63,531 bases of DNA from an uncultured Pelagibacteraceae bacterium (GCA_902565935.1 CACFGT010000006.1:1-63531); one strand, 5' to 3'; counted from the first letter of the stretch, positions 22,052 to 32,172 are shown. Made by a program: numbers and translations. The notes: generated by a model not told the origin, from the letters alone.

Positions 22052-23351
22052 ATTTGTAAAAAATATTTTACCTAAAAGATTATTTTACAGAGCATTATTA
22101 ATTGTAGCTGTTCCTGTAATTGTTTTACAAATAGTAGTAACATTTGTTTTTTTTGATAGTCTTTGGATTAAGACAAATAAAGGAATGACTAAAGCAGTAG
22201 TGAATGAAATAAGTACTTTTATTGAAGTTTATAATGATGAAATTTATAATAAAAATGAAATAACAAATTTATTCTCTATTTATCAAGATTTGAATATAGA
22301 ATTTACTCAAGATAATGATTTTAATTATAATCATGATGAGAGATGGTTTAGTCCAATTGATAGAACACTTAGAAGAGAGCTTAAATCAAGATACGGTACT
22401 TCAGAATTTTGGTTTGATACAACAGGTTATAAAGAATTAATTGATATTAGAATCAAATATCAAGATGGTTATTTTAAATTTTTAATTCCTAGAGATAGAG
22501 TTACAAGCTCATCAGCGAGAATTTTTGCATTATGGATAACCGTACCAGCTTTAATAATGGTTTTGATATCCCTAATCTTTTTAAAAAACCAAACTAGACC
22601 AATTACAAATCTTGCAAGAGCAGCTGAAAAATTTGGCAAAGGGGAAGAGATAGAGGAATTTAAACCATCTGGAGCAGCTGAAATTAGACAAGCTGGCTAT
22701 GAGTTTGATAAAATGAGAAAAAGAATAATTAGACATTTAAATCAAAGATCCGAGATGCTCTCAGGAATTAGTCATGATTTAAGAACTCCACTGACTAGAA
22801 TGAAACTACAAATAGCTTTTATTAAAGAAAAAGAACTAGCAAATAAACTTTCTGAAGATATTAATGAAATGGAAAAAATGCTCAATGAATATCTGCAATT
22901 TACAAGTTCTGCATATCTTGAAAAGGATGAAATATTTGATTTAAGTGAATTAATTCAAGAAATAATCAAAAAGTATAATAACGATAATATATCTTTCAAA
23001 ATACCATCTAGAATTCATATTAATGGAAGAAAAAATCTAATTAAAAGATGTATCAATAATTTGATAGATAATGCAATTAAATACGGTGATAAAGTGGTTG
23101 TTGAGTTAAATAAAAATAATAACAATCTTTTTCTAAAAGTTGAGGATAATGGACCAGGGATTCCAGAAAAAGAATACGACAATGTATTTAAACCTTTTTA
23201 TAAAATCGATAAAGGAAGAGCAGACTCTAAATCCAGTGTTGGCTTGGGATTATCAATTGCATCTGACATAATCAGATCTCATGGTGGAAACATTAAATTA
23301 GAAAAATCCTCACTAAAAGGTCTTGGTGTTAAGATTTTTTTACCTGTTTAA
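22032..23351 (+). CDS. Membrane sensor histidine kinase (EnvZ-like)
   Basis: I use the ATG at 22032 (MFYGLNKFVKN), giving 439 residues. A first membrane helix (RALLIVAVPVIVLQIVVTFVF minus its end), a periplasmic sensor region of ~120 residues and a second helix (FALWITVPALIMVLISLIF) lead into a HAMP segment (RPITNLARAAEKFGKG). The H-box is SGISHDLRTPLTRMK with His248. The ATPase part has NNLIDNAIKYG, VEDNGPGIPEKEYDNVFKPF and GLGLSIASDIIRSHGG. It is the cognate kinase of the upstream regulator. Its last 23 bp overlap the convergent ubiK. Confidence 0.93.
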   Translation: MFYGLNKFVKNILPKRLFYRALLIVAVPVIVLQIVVTFVFFDSLWIKTNKGMTKAVVNEISTFIEVYNDEIYNKNEITNLFSIYQDLNIEFTQDNDFNYNHDERWFSPIDRTLRRELKSRYGTSEFWFDTTGYKELIDIRIKYQDGYFKFLIPRDRVTSSSARIFALWITVPALIMVLISLIFLKNQTRPITNLARAAEKFGKGEEIEEFKPSGAAEIRQAGYEFDKMRKRIIRHLNQRSEMLSGISHDLRTPLTRMKLQIAFIKEKELANKLSEDINEMEKMLNEYLQFTSSAYLEKDEIFDLSELIQEIIKKYNNDNISFKIPSRIHINGRKNLIKRCINNLIDNAIKYGDKVVVELNKNNNNLFLKVEDNGPGIPEKEYDNVFKPFYKIDKGRADSKSSVGLGLSIASDIIRSHGGNIKLEKSSLKGLGVKIFLPV

Positions 23352-23580
23352 TTTTTCTTTTTTTCTGTTTTTTTGGTTGTCTTAATTTTTGTTCAAGTAT
23401 CTCAACTCTTTTGGATAGAACATCGAATTCATCTTTGCTAGTAAGTTTCATTTTAAAAACCACTTCATCTCTTTTAGATTTTAATATATTTGTTAATTCA
23501 TCAGCGAGATCTTTTGATGAAACTAAACCTTGCTCGAATAATTTAGCAAATTTATCTATGATAAATTTTGAATTTTTCAT
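23329..23580 (-). CDS. ubiK: Ubiquinone biosynthesis accessory factor UbiK-like (BMFP) protein
   Basis: The 83-residue protein starts at the ATG at 23578-23580 (MKNSKFIIDKFAKLFEQG). It has the layout of the BMFP/YqiC family: an amphipathic N-terminal helix, then a C-terminal coiled coil (DEFDVLSKRVEILEQKLRQ). A very basic tail (KKQKKRKIKQVKKS) follows. UbiK helps aerobic ubiquinone synthesis and trimerises through the coiled coil. It is divergent from lgt across 37 bp and overlaps the kinase gene tail-to-tail. Confidence 0.75.
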   Translation of the reverse strand: MKNSKFIIDKFAKLFEQGLVSSKDLADELTNILKSKRDEVVFKMKLTSKDEFDVLSKRVEILEQKLRQPKKQKKRKIKQVKKS

Positions 23581-23617
23581 ATATTTATATAGTAACTTAT
23601 TATAATTATATCTTATA

Positions 23618-24400
23618 ATGTTCATTAATAATTTTGACCCAGTTGCTATTCAAATTTTTTCAATTGAAATAAGATGGTATTCTTTAGCTTATATAATTGG
23701 AATTTTGCTTGGATGGATTTTAAGTAAGAGGTTTTTTATATCAAATGTAGAATTAAAAGAAAAATTTGACGATTTTTTAACATTTGTAATTTTGGGTATC
23801 ATAATTGGTGGGAGATTAGGTTACGTTATACTATACAACCCAAACTATTATTTAGATAATTTAATCGATATTTTCAAAATTTGGGAAGGTGGAATGTCCT
23901 TTCATGGAGGTTTAATAGGAGTTGTATTAGCAAGTATTTATTTCGCTAAAAAAAATAATCAAAATTTTTTTATCTACTTAGATGTTATCTCTGTTGTTGC
24001 GCCGATAGGTATTTTTTTTGGAAGAATAGCAAATTTTATAAATTCAGAATTATATGGGACTGAAACCAATCTTCCATGGGCAGTACAATTTATTAAGATA
24101 GATAATTTATATCGACATCCAACTCAATTATATGAAGCTATATTTGAAGGATTAATACTTTTTTTAATTTTAATTTATTTAAGAAACAAAGGATTGATGA
24201 AAATAACTGGTTTGATGTCTGGAATATTTTTAATTTGTTACTCAATTTTTAGATTTATAATTGAATTTCTTAGAGTGCCCGATGAACAGATTGGTTATTT
24301 ATTATTTAATCTAACTATGGGACAAATCATTAGTTGTATATTCTTTCTAATAGGAATTTATCTAACAATTGTAAGATATGAAAATAAAAAAGAGTCTTAA
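23618..24400 (+). CDS. lgt: Prolipoprotein diacylglyceryl transferase
   Basis: Lgt attaches diacylglycerol from phosphatidylglycerol to the lipobox cysteine of prolipoproteins at the inner membrane. The 260-residue multi-pass protein has the N-terminal IRWYSLAYIIGILLGW, GGMSFHGGLIGV, the family signature GRIANFINSELYG and RHPTQLYEA. A TATAAT at 23601-23606 lies 11 bp before the ATG, implying a very short leader. The gene overlaps the methyltransferase downstream by 23 bp. Confidence 0.96.
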   Translation: MFINNFDPVAIQIFSIEIRWYSLAYIIGILLGWILSKRFFISNVELKEKFDDFLTFVILGIIIGGRLGYVILYNPNYYLDNLIDIFKIWEGGMSFHGGLIGVVLASIYFAKKNNQNFFIYLDVISVVAPIGIFFGRIANFINSELYGTETNLPWAVQFIKIDNLYRHPTQLYEAIFEGLILFLILIYLRNKGLMKITGLMSGIFLICYSIFRFIIEFLRVPDEQIGYLLFNLTMGQIISCIFFLIGIYLTIVRYENKKES

Positions 24401-25430
24401 GATTTCCTTAGACAAGTTTATAAATTTAAGTCTTTACGATAATAAATCTGGATTTTACATGAAAAAAAATCCATTTGGAAAAAAAGGTGACTTTATAACT
24501 GCTCCTAATATTTCTAGACTTTTCTCTGAAATGATTGCTATTTGGATAATAAGTTTCTGGAAAAGTTTAGGTTCTCCTAAAAAATTTAACCTCATCGAAC
24601 TGGGGGCAGGAAACGGAGAAATGATGAGAGTTTTTATTGAAAGTTTCAAAAGGTTTCCTTCTTTTTTTAGTTCGTGCAATTTTATTATTCATGAAAAAAG
24701 TCCTTCATTAGTAAAAATTCAAAAAAAAAAATTTAGTAAAGATAAAATTATTTGGACTTCTCAAATTAGTAGAATAAAAAAAAATCCCAGTATATTTATT
24801 GCAAATGAATTTTTTGACTCAATTGCAATTAAACAATTTGGAAAAAATAAAAATCAGTGGTTTGAAAAATATGTGTTATTTAATAATAAAAAAAAAGCTT
24901 CTTTTTTTGAAAAAAAAATTGATATAAAAAAATTAGAAAAAAAAATTAATCTTAAGATATCTAAAAATCAAAATTTCATAGAATATTCAAATCTTGGTCA
25001 TGATTACCTTAAAAAAATATCAAAAATAATTAAGAAAAATGATGGAGGATTGTTGATAATTGATTATGGGTACACTGATAAAAAAATGAAAAATACTCTT
25101 AAAGCAGTTGCTAACCACAAATTTGCCAACATTTTAAACAATATTGGTAGCGTAGATATAACTCACAATATTAGTTTTGAGCTTTTTAAAAAATTTTTAA
25201 CACAATTTAAAAGTTTGGAAAATTATTTAACAACCCAGAAAAAATTTTTAGTAGAAATGGGAATTAAAGAGAGAGCAGAAATTATATCTAAAAGACTAAA
25301 CTTTTTAAAAAAAGCTGATATTTATTATCGTCTTAATAGATTAATTGACGATAAGCAAATGGGTTCTTTATTTAAAGTAATGTTGATAAAAAATAAAAAA
25401 AATAAATTCAAATTAGGATTCAATAATTGA
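24378..25430 (+). CDS. SAM-dependent methyltransferase, MidA/NDUFAF7 family
   Basis: The 350-residue protein matches the DUF185 family, whose eukaryotic member NDUFAF7 dimethylates an arginine of complex I subunit NDUFS2. Visible hallmarks are the N-terminal SLYDNKSGFYMKKNPFGKKG and DFITAPNISRLFSEM, the SAM-binding IELGAGNGEMM, ANEFFDSIAIKQF and LLIIDYGYTDKKM. In bacteria the target is presumed to be NuoD. It is overlapped at both ends (lgt 23 bp, pgeF 4 bp), forming lgt-midA-pgeF, a common alphaproteobacterial order. Confidence 0.9.
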   Translation: MKIKKSLKISLDKFINLSLYDNKSGFYMKKNPFGKKGDFITAPNISRLFSEMIAIWIISFWKSLGSPKKFNLIELGAGNGEMMRVFIESFKRFPSFFSSCNFIIHEKSPSLVKIQKKKFSKDKIIWTSQISRIKKNPSIFIANEFFDSIAIKQFGKNKNQWFEKYVLFNNKKKASFFEKKIDIKKLEKKINLKISKNQNFIEYSNLGHDYLKKISKIIKKNDGGLLIIDYGYTDKKMKNTLKAVANHKFANILNNIGSVDITHNISFELFKKFLTQFKSLENYLTTQKKFLVEMGIKERAEIISKRLNFLKKADIYYRLNRLIDDKQMGSLFKVMLIKNKKNKFKLGFNN

Positions 25431-26188
25431 TTACATCAAAGAAATTGTTGAAACAAAAAAATATCTCCCATGGTTTTTTTAATAGGAATGGAGGAAAATC
25501 AAGTGGAATTTATAAAAGTTTAAATTGCGGAGTAGGCTCTAAAGATAAAAAATTTTTAGTAAAAAAAAATTTAAAAATTGTAAAAAACAAAATAAGTAAA
25601 AAAGCAAATGATATTTCATTAGTACATCAAACTCACAGTAACAAGTTTGTTTTTTTTGACAAAAATTTTAAATCTTATAAAAAAAAATTCAAAGCTGATG
25701 CAATTATAACAAATCAGAAAAATTTACCGATCGCTGTTTTAACTGCAGATTGTGTGCCAATTTTATTATTTGATAAAGGAAATAACATTATTGCAGCAAT
25801 TCATGCAGGATGGAAAGGTGCTTTTAAAGATATAATTAAAAAAGTAATTAATTTTTTATTAAAAAATGGAAGTACACAAAATAACATTATAGCTGCTGTT
25901 GGGCCTTGTATTAAGCAAAATAATTACAATGTAAAAAAAGACTTTAAGAAAAAATTTATAAAGAAAGATAAAAGAAATAGATTATTTTTCAAAACAAAAA
26001 AAAATACTATTTATTTTGATTTACCAGGATTTGTAAAAAATCAACTTAAATCAAATAAAATTAAAAAAATTGATATGGTAAATATTGATACTTTTAATAA
26101 GAAAAATAATTTTTTTAGTGCAAGAAGATCTTTAAGTTTAAAACATGATGATTATGGTAGAAATATTTCAATAATTATGATTAATTGA
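25427..26188 (+). CDS. pgeF: Peptidoglycan editing factor PgeF (YfiH/laccase-domain family)
   Basis: The 253-residue protein carries the conserved metal-site motifs of the family: [10 protein letters not shown], the Cys-containing [12 protein letters not shown], the His in [10 protein letters not shown] and [12 protein letters not shown]. PgeF removes wrongly incorporated L-serine peptides from peptidoglycan precursors; older annotations call it polyphenol oxidase. The start is a TTG at 25427 that overlaps the upstream TGA stop (TTGA), with no ATG nearby. Confidence 0.9.
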   Translation: MITSKKLLKQKNISHGFFNRNGGKSSGIYKSLNCGVGSKDKKFLVKKNLKIVKNKISKKANDISLVHQTHSNKFVFFDKNFKSYKKKFKADAIITNQKNLPIAVLTADCVPILLFDKGNNIIAAIHAGWKGAFKDIIKKVINFLLKNGSTQNNIIAAVGPCIKQNNYNVKKDFKKKFIKKDKRNRLFFKTKKNTIYFDLPGFVKNQLKSNKIKKIDMVNIDTFNKKNNFFSARRSLSLKHDDYGRNISIIMIN

Positions 26189-26195
26189 TTTCTTA

Positions 26196-27128
26196 ATGAA
26201 GTTATTAACAGGAAATAGTAATAAAACTCTCAGTAAAAATATTGCAAAATATTTAAAATCAAAACTTGTTAATTCAAGTATTAGAAAATTTGCTGATGGT
26301 GAGATTTATATTGAAATTAATGAAAATATAAGAGGTAACAGTATATTTATAATTCAATCTATCTCTTCTCCAGCGAATGATAATTTAATGGAGTTGTTGT
26401 TGTGTATTGATGCATTAAAAAGATCCTCTGCTAAAAATATCACTGCAGTCATTCCTTATTTTGGATATGCAAGACAAGATAGAAAAGTTGTTCCAAGAAC
26501 ATCTATTTCAGCAAAACTTGTTTCAAATCTTATTACTAAAGCAGGAGCAGACAGAATTGTGACTGTGGATTTACATGCGGGGCAAATTCAGGGATTTTTT
26601 GACATACCTGTAGACAATCTTTTTGCAACACCTATTTTTGCTAGACATGTCAGAAAAAAAATTAAAAGCAAAAAAATTGTTTGTGTTGCTCCTGACGTTG
26701 GTGGAACTGAAAGAGCAAGAGCACTTGGAAAACTTTTAAATGCAGAACTAGCAATCGTTGATAAAAGACGCCCTAAGCCTGGTCAATCTCAAGTAATGAA
26801 TGTTATAGGAGATGTAAAAAATAAAACTTGTATTTTAGTTGATGACATAATTGATTCAGGAGGCACAATTGTAAATGCAGCAGCAGCTTTAAAAAAAAGA
26901 GGTGCTAAAGAAGTTTTTGTATACATAACTCATGGAGTTTTAAGTGGTGATGCAGTTAAAAAGATTCAAAAATCCGCCATCAAAAAATTAGTAATTACTG
27001 ATACTATAAATAATGGAGAAAAAACTAAAAATATAAAAAATATTGAAGTTTTACCAATATCTGCATTAATGGGAGAAGCAATTAAAAGAATTTCTAATTC
27101 TACCTCAGTATCGGATTTATTTAAATAA
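26196..27128 (+). CDS. prs: Ribose-phosphate pyrophosphokinase
   Basis: Prs makes PRPP from ribose 5-phosphate and ATP for nucleotide, His and Trp synthesis. The 310-residue protein is full length, with [16 protein letters not shown], the ATP-binding [12 protein letters not shown], the metal-binding [15 protein letters not shown] and the PRPP-binding [15 protein letters not shown]. It starts 7 bp after pgeF and is followed by rplY after 42 bp. Confidence 0.97.
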   Translation: MKLLTGNSNKTLSKNIAKYLKSKLVNSSIRKFADGEIYIEINENIRGNSIFIIQSISSPANDNLMELLLCIDALKRSSAKNITAVIPYFGYARQDRKVVPRTSISAKLVSNLITKAGADRIVTVDLHAGQIQGFFDIPVDNLFATPIFARHVRKKIKSKKIVCVAPDVGGTERARALGKLLNAELAIVDKRRPKPGQSQVMNVIGDVKNKTCILVDDIIDSGGTIVNAAAALKKRGAKEVFVYITHGVLSGDAVKKIQKSAIKKLVITDTINNGEKTKNIKNIEVLPISALMGEAIKRISNSTSVSDLFK

Positions 27129-27150
27129 ATATCTTGATTATTTATAAACA

Positions 27151-27165
27151 TGGGTTAAAAACCTG
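27151..27165 (+). promoter_or_regulatory. Small hairpin directly before rplY
   Basis: TGGGTTAAAAACCTG can form a 4-6 bp stem (GGTT/AACC plus wobble pairs) with a 3-nt loop, followed by TTTT and, 5 bp later, the rplY ATG. It could be a weak prs terminator or an rplY leader element. Too short to be sure. Confidence 0.25.
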
Positions 27166-27170
27166 TTTTC

Positions 27171-27911
27171 ATGAATTCTTTAGAAGCAAATATCCGAGAT
27201 AATAAAACAAAAGGTCAGCTTAATTTAATAAGAGCAAACGGAGATGTTCCCGCAATTATTTATGGCGGAAAAGAAGAAAATCAAAAAATTTCTATATCAA
27301 AAAAATTATTAAAAACTTTGATTGAAAAAGAAAATTTTTTATCAAATATTATTACACTAAATATTAGTGGAAAAAGTCAAAATGTACTTCCAAGAGAAGT
27401 TAAGTATCATATTATTACAGATGAGCCTACTCATGTAGATTTTTTAAGAGTTTTACCTGGAGTTAAAATCAAAATTGAGGTTCCGGTAAACTTTATTAAT
27501 CAAGAAAAATCTCCTGGATTAAAAAGAGGCGGCGTTTTAAATATCGTAAGAAGAAAAGTTGAATTAAAATGTCCAAGTGAAAAAATACCTGAAAGTTTAA
27601 CATTAGATCTAGACGGTGTAGATATTGGGTCAAGCTTTAAAATTTCATCAGTTAAATTAGATCCTGAGGTTACCCCAACAATTCAAGGAAGAGACTTTGT
27701 GATTGCTACATTAGCTGCTCCTACGGTTATGAAAGAACCAGAGAAACCAGCAGAAGCTGAAACTGCTGAAGGAGAAGAAGGTGCTGAAGGAGCAGAAGCA
27801 ACTGCGTCAGCAGATGGCGATAAGGCAGCTGCAGAAGGTGCAAAAGGTGATAAAAAAGAAGGCGATGAAAAGAAACCTGCAGAAAAAAAATCTTCTGAAG
27901 AAAAAAAATAA
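27171..27911 (+). CDS. rplY: 50S ribosomal protein L25/Ctc
   Basis: L25 binds 5S rRNA in the large subunit. The 246-residue protein is the long Ctc (TL5) form. The N-terminal beta-barrel (NKTKGQLNLIRANGDVPAIIYG) is followed by the TL5 domain (VDFLRVLPGVKIKIEVPVNF; SPGLKRGGVLNIV). From about residue 190 a low-complexity Ala/Glu/Lys/Gly tail follows, visibly richer in GC than its surroundings because of its Ala, Glu and Gly codons. Long acidic tails are common in alphaproteobacterial L25. It precedes pth, a frequent pairing. Confidence 0.95.
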   Translation: MNSLEANIRDNKTKGQLNLIRANGDVPAIIYGGKEENQKISISKKLLKTLIEKENFLSNIITLNISGKSQNVLPREVKYHIITDEPTHVDFLRVLPGVKIKIEVPVNFINQEKSPGLKRGGVLNIVRRKVELKCPSEKIPESLTLDLDGVDIGSSFKISSVKLDPEVTPTIQGRDFVIATLAAPTVMKEPEKPAEAETAEGEEGAEGAEATASADGDKAAAEGAKGDKKEGDEKKPAEKKSSEEKK

Positions 27912-27942
27912 TCAATTAGGTTAAATCTAATCTCATTAAATT

Positions 27943-28503
27943 ATGATTTTATTTGTAGGTCTAGGCAATCCAACTCCAGATAGTGAGAACAATAGACATA
28001 ATATAGGTTTTAAGATGATAGATTCTATTAATAAAAAATTTAATTTGTCTAAACAAAAACCAAAATTTAAAGGACTTCTTACAACAGGAAATATCGGTGA
28101 CAAAAAAGTTTATGCCATTAAGCCTCTTACATTTATGAATAATTCTGGAATATGTATCAGAGAGTTAATTGAGTACTTTAAAATAGATGCTGAAGATGTA
28201 GTAGTTTTTCATGATGATCTTGATATTGAATTTGGAAAGATAAAAGCTAAATTTGGCGGTTCAAGTGCAGGTCACAATGGAATAGCCTCTATTGATAAAT
28301 TTATTGGAAAGGAATATTCAAGGGTCAGAATTGGAATAGGAAAACCAAAAAACGATATGGAAATTGCTGATTATGTCTTGCAAAATTTTAATGAGGATGA
28401 GTCAGTTGGAATCGAAAAAACTTTAAATAATATTACTGAGTCCATCTCAATACTTGTTGAAAAAAAATTAGATTTATTTTCTAGTACAGTTAATAACAAA
28501 TAA
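27943..28503 (+). CDS. pth: Peptidyl-tRNA hydrolase
   Basis: Pth releases tRNA from prematurely dropped peptidyl-tRNA. The 186-residue protein has all catalytic landmarks: GLGNPTPDSENNRHNIGF (catalytic His in RHNIG), PLTFMNNSG, VVFHDDLDIEFGKIK and FGGSSAGHNGIASI. It sits in the rplY-pth-ychF series, and its TAA stop shares one base with the ychF ATG. Confidence 0.97.
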   Translation: MILFVGLGNPTPDSENNRHNIGFKMIDSINKKFNLSKQKPKFKGLLTTGNIGDKKVYAIKPLTFMNNSGICIRELIEYFKIDAEDVVVFHDDLDIEFGKIKAKFGGSSAGHNGIASIDKFIGKEYSRVRIGIGKPKNDMEIADYVLQNFNEDESVGIEKTLNNITESISILVEKKLDLFSSTVNNK

Positions 28504-29576
28504 TGAGTTTTAAGTGTGGTATTGTTGGATTACCAAATGTCGGAAAATCTACTCTTTTTAATGCATTAACTAATTCTAGCAAAGCACAAGCTGCAAATTT
28601 TCCTTTTTGTACTATAGATCCAAATATTGGGATTGTTCCTGTTCCAGATGAAAGGTTGGAAAATTTAGCAAAGATTTCAAACTCAAAAAAAATTATTAAT
28701 ACCACTATATCGTTTGTTGACATAGCAGGTTTGGTTAAGGGAGCCTCAAAAGGCGAAGGCTTAGGTAATAAATTTCTTTCACATATTAGAGAAGTTGATG
28801 CAGTAATTCATATGATTAGATGCTTTGACTCTGATGATATACAGAATGTTAATCCAGATGTTAATCCTGTAAGAGATCTTGAAATTATAGAGACTGAAAT
28901 GATGCTTGCAGATTTAGAGTCAATTCAAAAAAGACTAGAAAAGAATAATAAGAAAAATATTGATGATGAACTGTTAAAAATTCTTGAGTTGACTTTAAAT
29001 TCAATAAACAATAATGAAGATTTATCTAATCTAAAAAGTCTTTTTGATAAAAAACAACTTAAACAAAGTGGATTACTATCTTTAAAACCAAAGATATTTG
29101 TTTGTAATGTAGATGAAAAAAGTATTCAGAATGGTAACGCTTATACTAGAGATTTTGTCAATAAGTTTGACCAAGAAAATACTCTTATTATTTCAGCAGA
29201 TATAGAAAATCAAATTAATGAATTGGATGTAAATGAAAGAAAAAATTATATGGAAATGATTGGGATAAAAAAAACTGGATTAGATTTATTGATACAAAAA
29301 GGATATAAAATTCTTGAACTTGATACTTATTTCACCTCTGGGCCAGAGGAAACAAGGGCATGGACAATACAAAAAAACTGTACAGCACCAAAGGCTGCAG
29401 GTGAAATTCACACAGATTTCGAAAAGGGTTTTATTAGAGCAGAAACAGTTTCTTATGAGGATTTTATAAATAACAATGGTTGGGTAAATTCTAAAATCAA
29501 TGGTAAAATGCGATTAGAGGGAAAAGATTATATTGTTAAAGATGGGGATGTTTTAAACTTCCGTTTCAATACGTGA
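28503..29576 (+). CDS. ychF: Ribosome-binding ATPase YchF (Obg family)
   Basis: The 357-residue protein has the P-loop GLPNVGKSTLFNALT, G3-like FVDIAGLVKGASKGEGLGN, a coiled-coil insert (~130-200) and the C-terminal TGS domain (TFYTSGPEETRAWT-like ending in ADFIRAEV-type FEKGFIRAETVSYEDF). YchF prefers ATP over GTP and binds ribosomes. The end overlaps petC on the other strand by 24 bp. Confidence 0.96.
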   Translation: MSFKCGIVGLPNVGKSTLFNALTNSSKAQAANFPFCTIDPNIGIVPVPDERLENLAKISNSKKIINTTISFVDIAGLVKGASKGEGLGNKFLSHIREVDAVIHMIRCFDSDDIQNVNPDVNPVRDLEIIETEMMLADLESIQKRLEKNNKKNIDDELLKILELTLNSINNNEDLSNLKSLFDKKQLKQSGLLSLKPKIFVCNVDEKSIQNGNAYTRDFVNKFDQENTLIISADIENQINELDVNERKNYMEMIGIKKTGLDLLIQKGYKILELDTYFTSGPEETRAWTIQKNCTAPKAAGEIHTDFEKGFIRAETVSYEDFINNNGWVNSKINGKMRLEGKDYIVKDGDVLNFRFNT

Positions 29577-30332
29577 CCATATTCTTTTCATGCTAAAATA
29601 AACTAGAACAGTAAGAATTATTAAATAAATAATAGCTTTAAAACCCATTTGATGTCGTTCCTCTAAATGAGGCTCAGCTGCCCACATTAAAAATGTTGTT
29701 ACGTCTTTCGACATTTGCTCAACAGTTGAGTTTGTGCCATCAGAATATTCAACTAATCCATCCGATAATTGGTTAGACATTTTGATTTTGTTACCATACA
29801 TATATTTATTATAGTAAACTCCATCGTCTAAGGTAACTCCTACCGGTGGATCTTCATATCCTTGAAGAAGTGAATAGATATAATCTACCCCCCCACCTCT
29901 TGCTTTAACTAATACTGACATATCAGGAGGATATGCACCTCCATTAGCTGCTTGAGCAGCCTTAACATTTTCATACGGCATTACAAATTTATCAGATAAT
30001 TTTCCTGGTCTTGTAAACATATCACCATCTGCATTCGGTCCATCCTTCACTTCAAAAGATGCTGCAATTGCTTTAGCTTGAGCCTCTGTGAACTCAGGCC
30101 CACCTTTTTGTGCTAAATTTCTATAACTCAAATATTTCATTGAATGACATGATGAGCATACTTCAGTATAAACTTGATATCCTCTTTGAAGCGCAGCTCT
30201 ATCAAATTTACCGAAAAGTCCTTTAAAGCTCCAATCAGTTTTTAAATACTCTATTTTTTCAGCTGCAATAGAATTTGATTGAACCCCAGAAAATAATACG
30301 AATAGAAAAAATATTCTTAAGAAGTTTTTCAC
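29553..30332 (-). CDS. petC: Cytochrome c1 of the bc1 complex
   Basis: Cytochrome c1 passes electrons from the Rieske protein to soluble cytochrome c. The 259-residue protein has a signal peptide (cleaved near SIAA), the haem-binding CSSCH (Cys59, Cys62, His63) followed by MKYLSYRNL, the conserved [15 protein letters not shown] region, and a single C-terminal membrane anchor ([19 protein letters not shown] minus its end). It is last in petABC: the start overlaps the petB stop by 4 bp. Convergent with ychF. Confidence 0.97.
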   Translation of the reverse strand: MKNFLRIFFLFVLFSGVQSNSIAAEKIEYLKTDWSFKGLFGKFDRAALQRGYQVYTEVCSSCHSMKYLSYRNLAQKGGPEFTEAQAKAIAASFEVKDGPNADGDMFTRPGKLSDKFVMPYENVKAAQAANGGAYPPDMSVLVKARGGGVDYIYSLLQGYEDPPVGVTLDDGVYYNKYMYGNKIKMSNQLSDGLVEYSDGTNSTVEQMSKDVTTFLMWAAEPHLEERHQMGFKAIIYLIILTVLVYFSMKRIWSRIETEV

Positions 30333-31594
30333 TTAATTATTGAACTTTCTTTATTTTTTGCCGTAGCTAAATTAGGAGATCCTCCCAGAACTGGCTCGGT
30401 TATACTCAATGGTATCGGAAGAGTTTTTTCTCTAAATCCTAAAACTGGTAAAATCACTAAAAAGTGTAAAAAATAATATGCTGTAGCTACTCTTGCAATT
30501 AGTAAATACAATCCTTCTGCAGGCATCGCTCCGACGTAGCCTAAAATTAAAACATCAGCAACAAGGATCCAATAAAATTGTCTGTATAATGGTCTAAAGA
30601 CTGCTGATCTAATCTTTGAAGTATCAAGCCAAGGTAAAGCTGCTAAAATAAAAATAGCTGATAACATTGCAACAACACCTAAAAGTTTATCAGGAACTGA
30701 TCTCAAAATTGCATAAAAAGGTAACAAGTACCATTCAGGAACAATATGAGCTGGAGTTACTAAAGGATCAGCTTCAATATAATTATCTGCATGGCCAAGT
30801 ATATTTGGTGTATAAAAAACAAAAAATGCAAAAACGATCATGAACATTAATAAAGCAAAACCATCTTTGATAACAATGTAAGGATGAAATGGTACTGTGT
30901 CTTTCGATGGCTTCTTAATATCAATACCTACTGGATTGTTATTTCCAGGAACATGTAATGCCCAAATATGCAATACTACTAAGCCTAAAATCAAAAATGG
31001 TATTAAGTAATGAAGTGTAAAAAATCTAGTAAGTGTTGGGTTATCTACTGAGTAACCTCCCCATAACCAAGTAACTATTCCTTCACCAACCAAAGGAATT
31101 GCGCTAAACAAATTTGTAATTACAGTTGCGCCCCAAAAACTCATTTGCCCCCATGGAAGAACATAGCCCATAAATGCAGCTGCCATCATTAAAAGATAAA
31201 TTATAATCCCAATGATCCAAATTATTTCTCTTGGAGCTTTGTAAGAACCATAAAAAAGAGATCTAAATATATGAATGTAGACTGCTAAAAAAAACATTGA
31301 TGCACCGTTTGCATGAATATATCTAATTAACCAACCATAATTTACATCCCTCATAATATGCTCAACACTATCAAAAGCCATGTCAGCATGTGCGATGTAA
31401 TGCATTGCTAATACTAAGCCTGTCACAATTTGTGTTATTAAACAGAAAGTTAAAATTCCTCCGAAAGTCCACCAATAGTTTAGGTTTTTTGGCGTTGGAT
31501 AATCAGTTAAGTGATTTGCGAGTGTAAGCAGAGGTAAACGGTCATTAAACCATTTTCCAAATTTAGACTCTGGGGTGTACTGATGATCACTCAT
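30329..31594 (-). CDS. petB: Cytochrome b of the bc1 complex
   Basis: This membrane subunit holds haems bL and bH and both quinone sites. The 421-residue protein has eight or so helices. Haem-ligand histidines lie in [12 protein letters not shown] and [20 protein letters not shown], and in [15 protein letters not shown] and [16 protein letters not shown]. The Qo-site PEWY motif is in [15 protein letters not shown]. It lies 5 bp downstream of petA. Confidence 0.98.
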   Translation of the reverse strand: MSDHQYTPESKFGKWFNDRLPLLTLANHLTDYPTPKNLNYWWTFGGILTFCLITQIVTGLVLAMHYIAHADMAFDSVEHIMRDVNYGWLIRYIHANGASMFFLAVYIHIFRSLFYGSYKAPREIIWIIGIIIYLLMMAAAFMGYVLPWGQMSFWGATVITNLFSAIPLVGEGIVTWLWGGYSVDNPTLTRFFTLHYLIPFLILGLVVLHIWALHVPGNNNPVGIDIKKPSKDTVPFHPYIVIKDGFALLMFMIVFAFFVFYTPNILGHADNYIEADPLVTPAHIVPEWYLLPFYAILRSVPDKLLGVVAMLSAIFILAALPWLDTSKIRSAVFRPLYRQFYWILVADVLILGYVGAMPAEGLYLLIARVATAYYFLHFLVILPVLGFREKTLPIPLSITEPVLGGSPNLATAKNKESSIIK

Positions 31595-31599
31595 TATTA

Positions 31600-32109
31600 T
31601 TATCCGATCTTAATTGTATTACTATTGACAAATTCATATTTAGGAATTTCCATATTAGTTGGAGCAGGACCTTTTCTAATTCTTCCAGATGTATCATAAT
31701 GAGATCCATGACATGGACAAAACCAACCATTGTAATCACCTTTTTGGTCTAATGGAACACATCCAAGATGAGTGCATACACCCAACATGACAAGCCACTC
31801 TGGATCTTTAGCTCGGTCTTCATCGCTTTCAGGATGTTTTAATTCCTCTAGCTTTACTGATCTAGCTTCAGCTATCTCATCTTGAGTTCTTCTTCTAATA
31901 AAAACTGGTTTCCCTCTCCACAAAACTGTTATAGTTTTGCCTGGATTAACCGCGCTCACATCTACTTCTGTGCTTGCAAGTGCTTTTACCGAGGCATCAG
32001 GATTCATTTGATCAATCATAGGCCAAATTGTTGCTCCCACCCCTACTGCGCCTACGGCATAGGTTGCTGTAAATAAAAAATCTCGTCTATTGGTTTTTTT
32101 TTCTGACAT
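31600..32109 (-). CDS. petA: Rieske iron-sulfur subunit of the bc1 complex
   Basis: The Rieske protein oxidises ubiquinol at the Qo site. The 169-residue protein starts with a twin-arginine-type N-terminus (NRRDFLF) and a membrane helix. The [2Fe-2S] ligands lie in CTHLGC and CPCHGSH, and the C-terminal region is compact. It is the first gene of petABC. A 16-bp perfect palindrome (32157-32172) lies about 50 bp upstream, between it and divergent trmL. Confidence 0.98.
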   Translation of the reverse strand: MSEKKTNRRDFLFTATYAVGAVGVGATIWPMIDQMNPDASVKALASTEVDVSAVNPGKTITVLWRGKPVFIRRRTQDEIAEARSVKLEELKHPESDEDRAKDPEWLVMLGVCTHLGCVPLDQKGDYNGWFCPCHGSHYDTSGRIRKGPAPTNMEIPKYEFVNSNTIKIG

Positions 32110-32156
32110 TAATGTTTTTTCTTAAATATACTCAATATAGATTATTTCTACTTAAA

Positions 32157-32172
32157 TATATGAATTCATATA
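32157..32172. promoter_or_regulatory. 16-bp perfect palindrome between petABC and trmL
   Basis: TATATGAATTCATATA reads the same on both strands and lies mid-way in the 93-bp divergent spacer. Its placement fits an operator for a dimeric regulator of petABC, but palindromes in AT-rich spacers are not rare and no second copy was noticed. Confidence 0.35.

Noticed and set aside
27780-27910. Low-complexity stretch in rplY as a possible tandem repeat or foreign insertion
   Set aside because: It is in frame and encodes an acidic/basic tail of a kind common in alphaproteobacterial L25 proteins; no regular repeat unit.
27727-27915. Leu/Gln-rich minus-strand ORF opposite the rplY tail
   Set aside because: Its composition is just the complement of the Ala/Glu/Lys repeat codons of L25; there is no sign of a start site or function.
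27912-27942. Inverted repeat ATTAG/CTAAT between rplY and pth as a terminator
   Set aside because: Only five weak AT pairs and no T-run follow; such pairs are expected often in this base composition.
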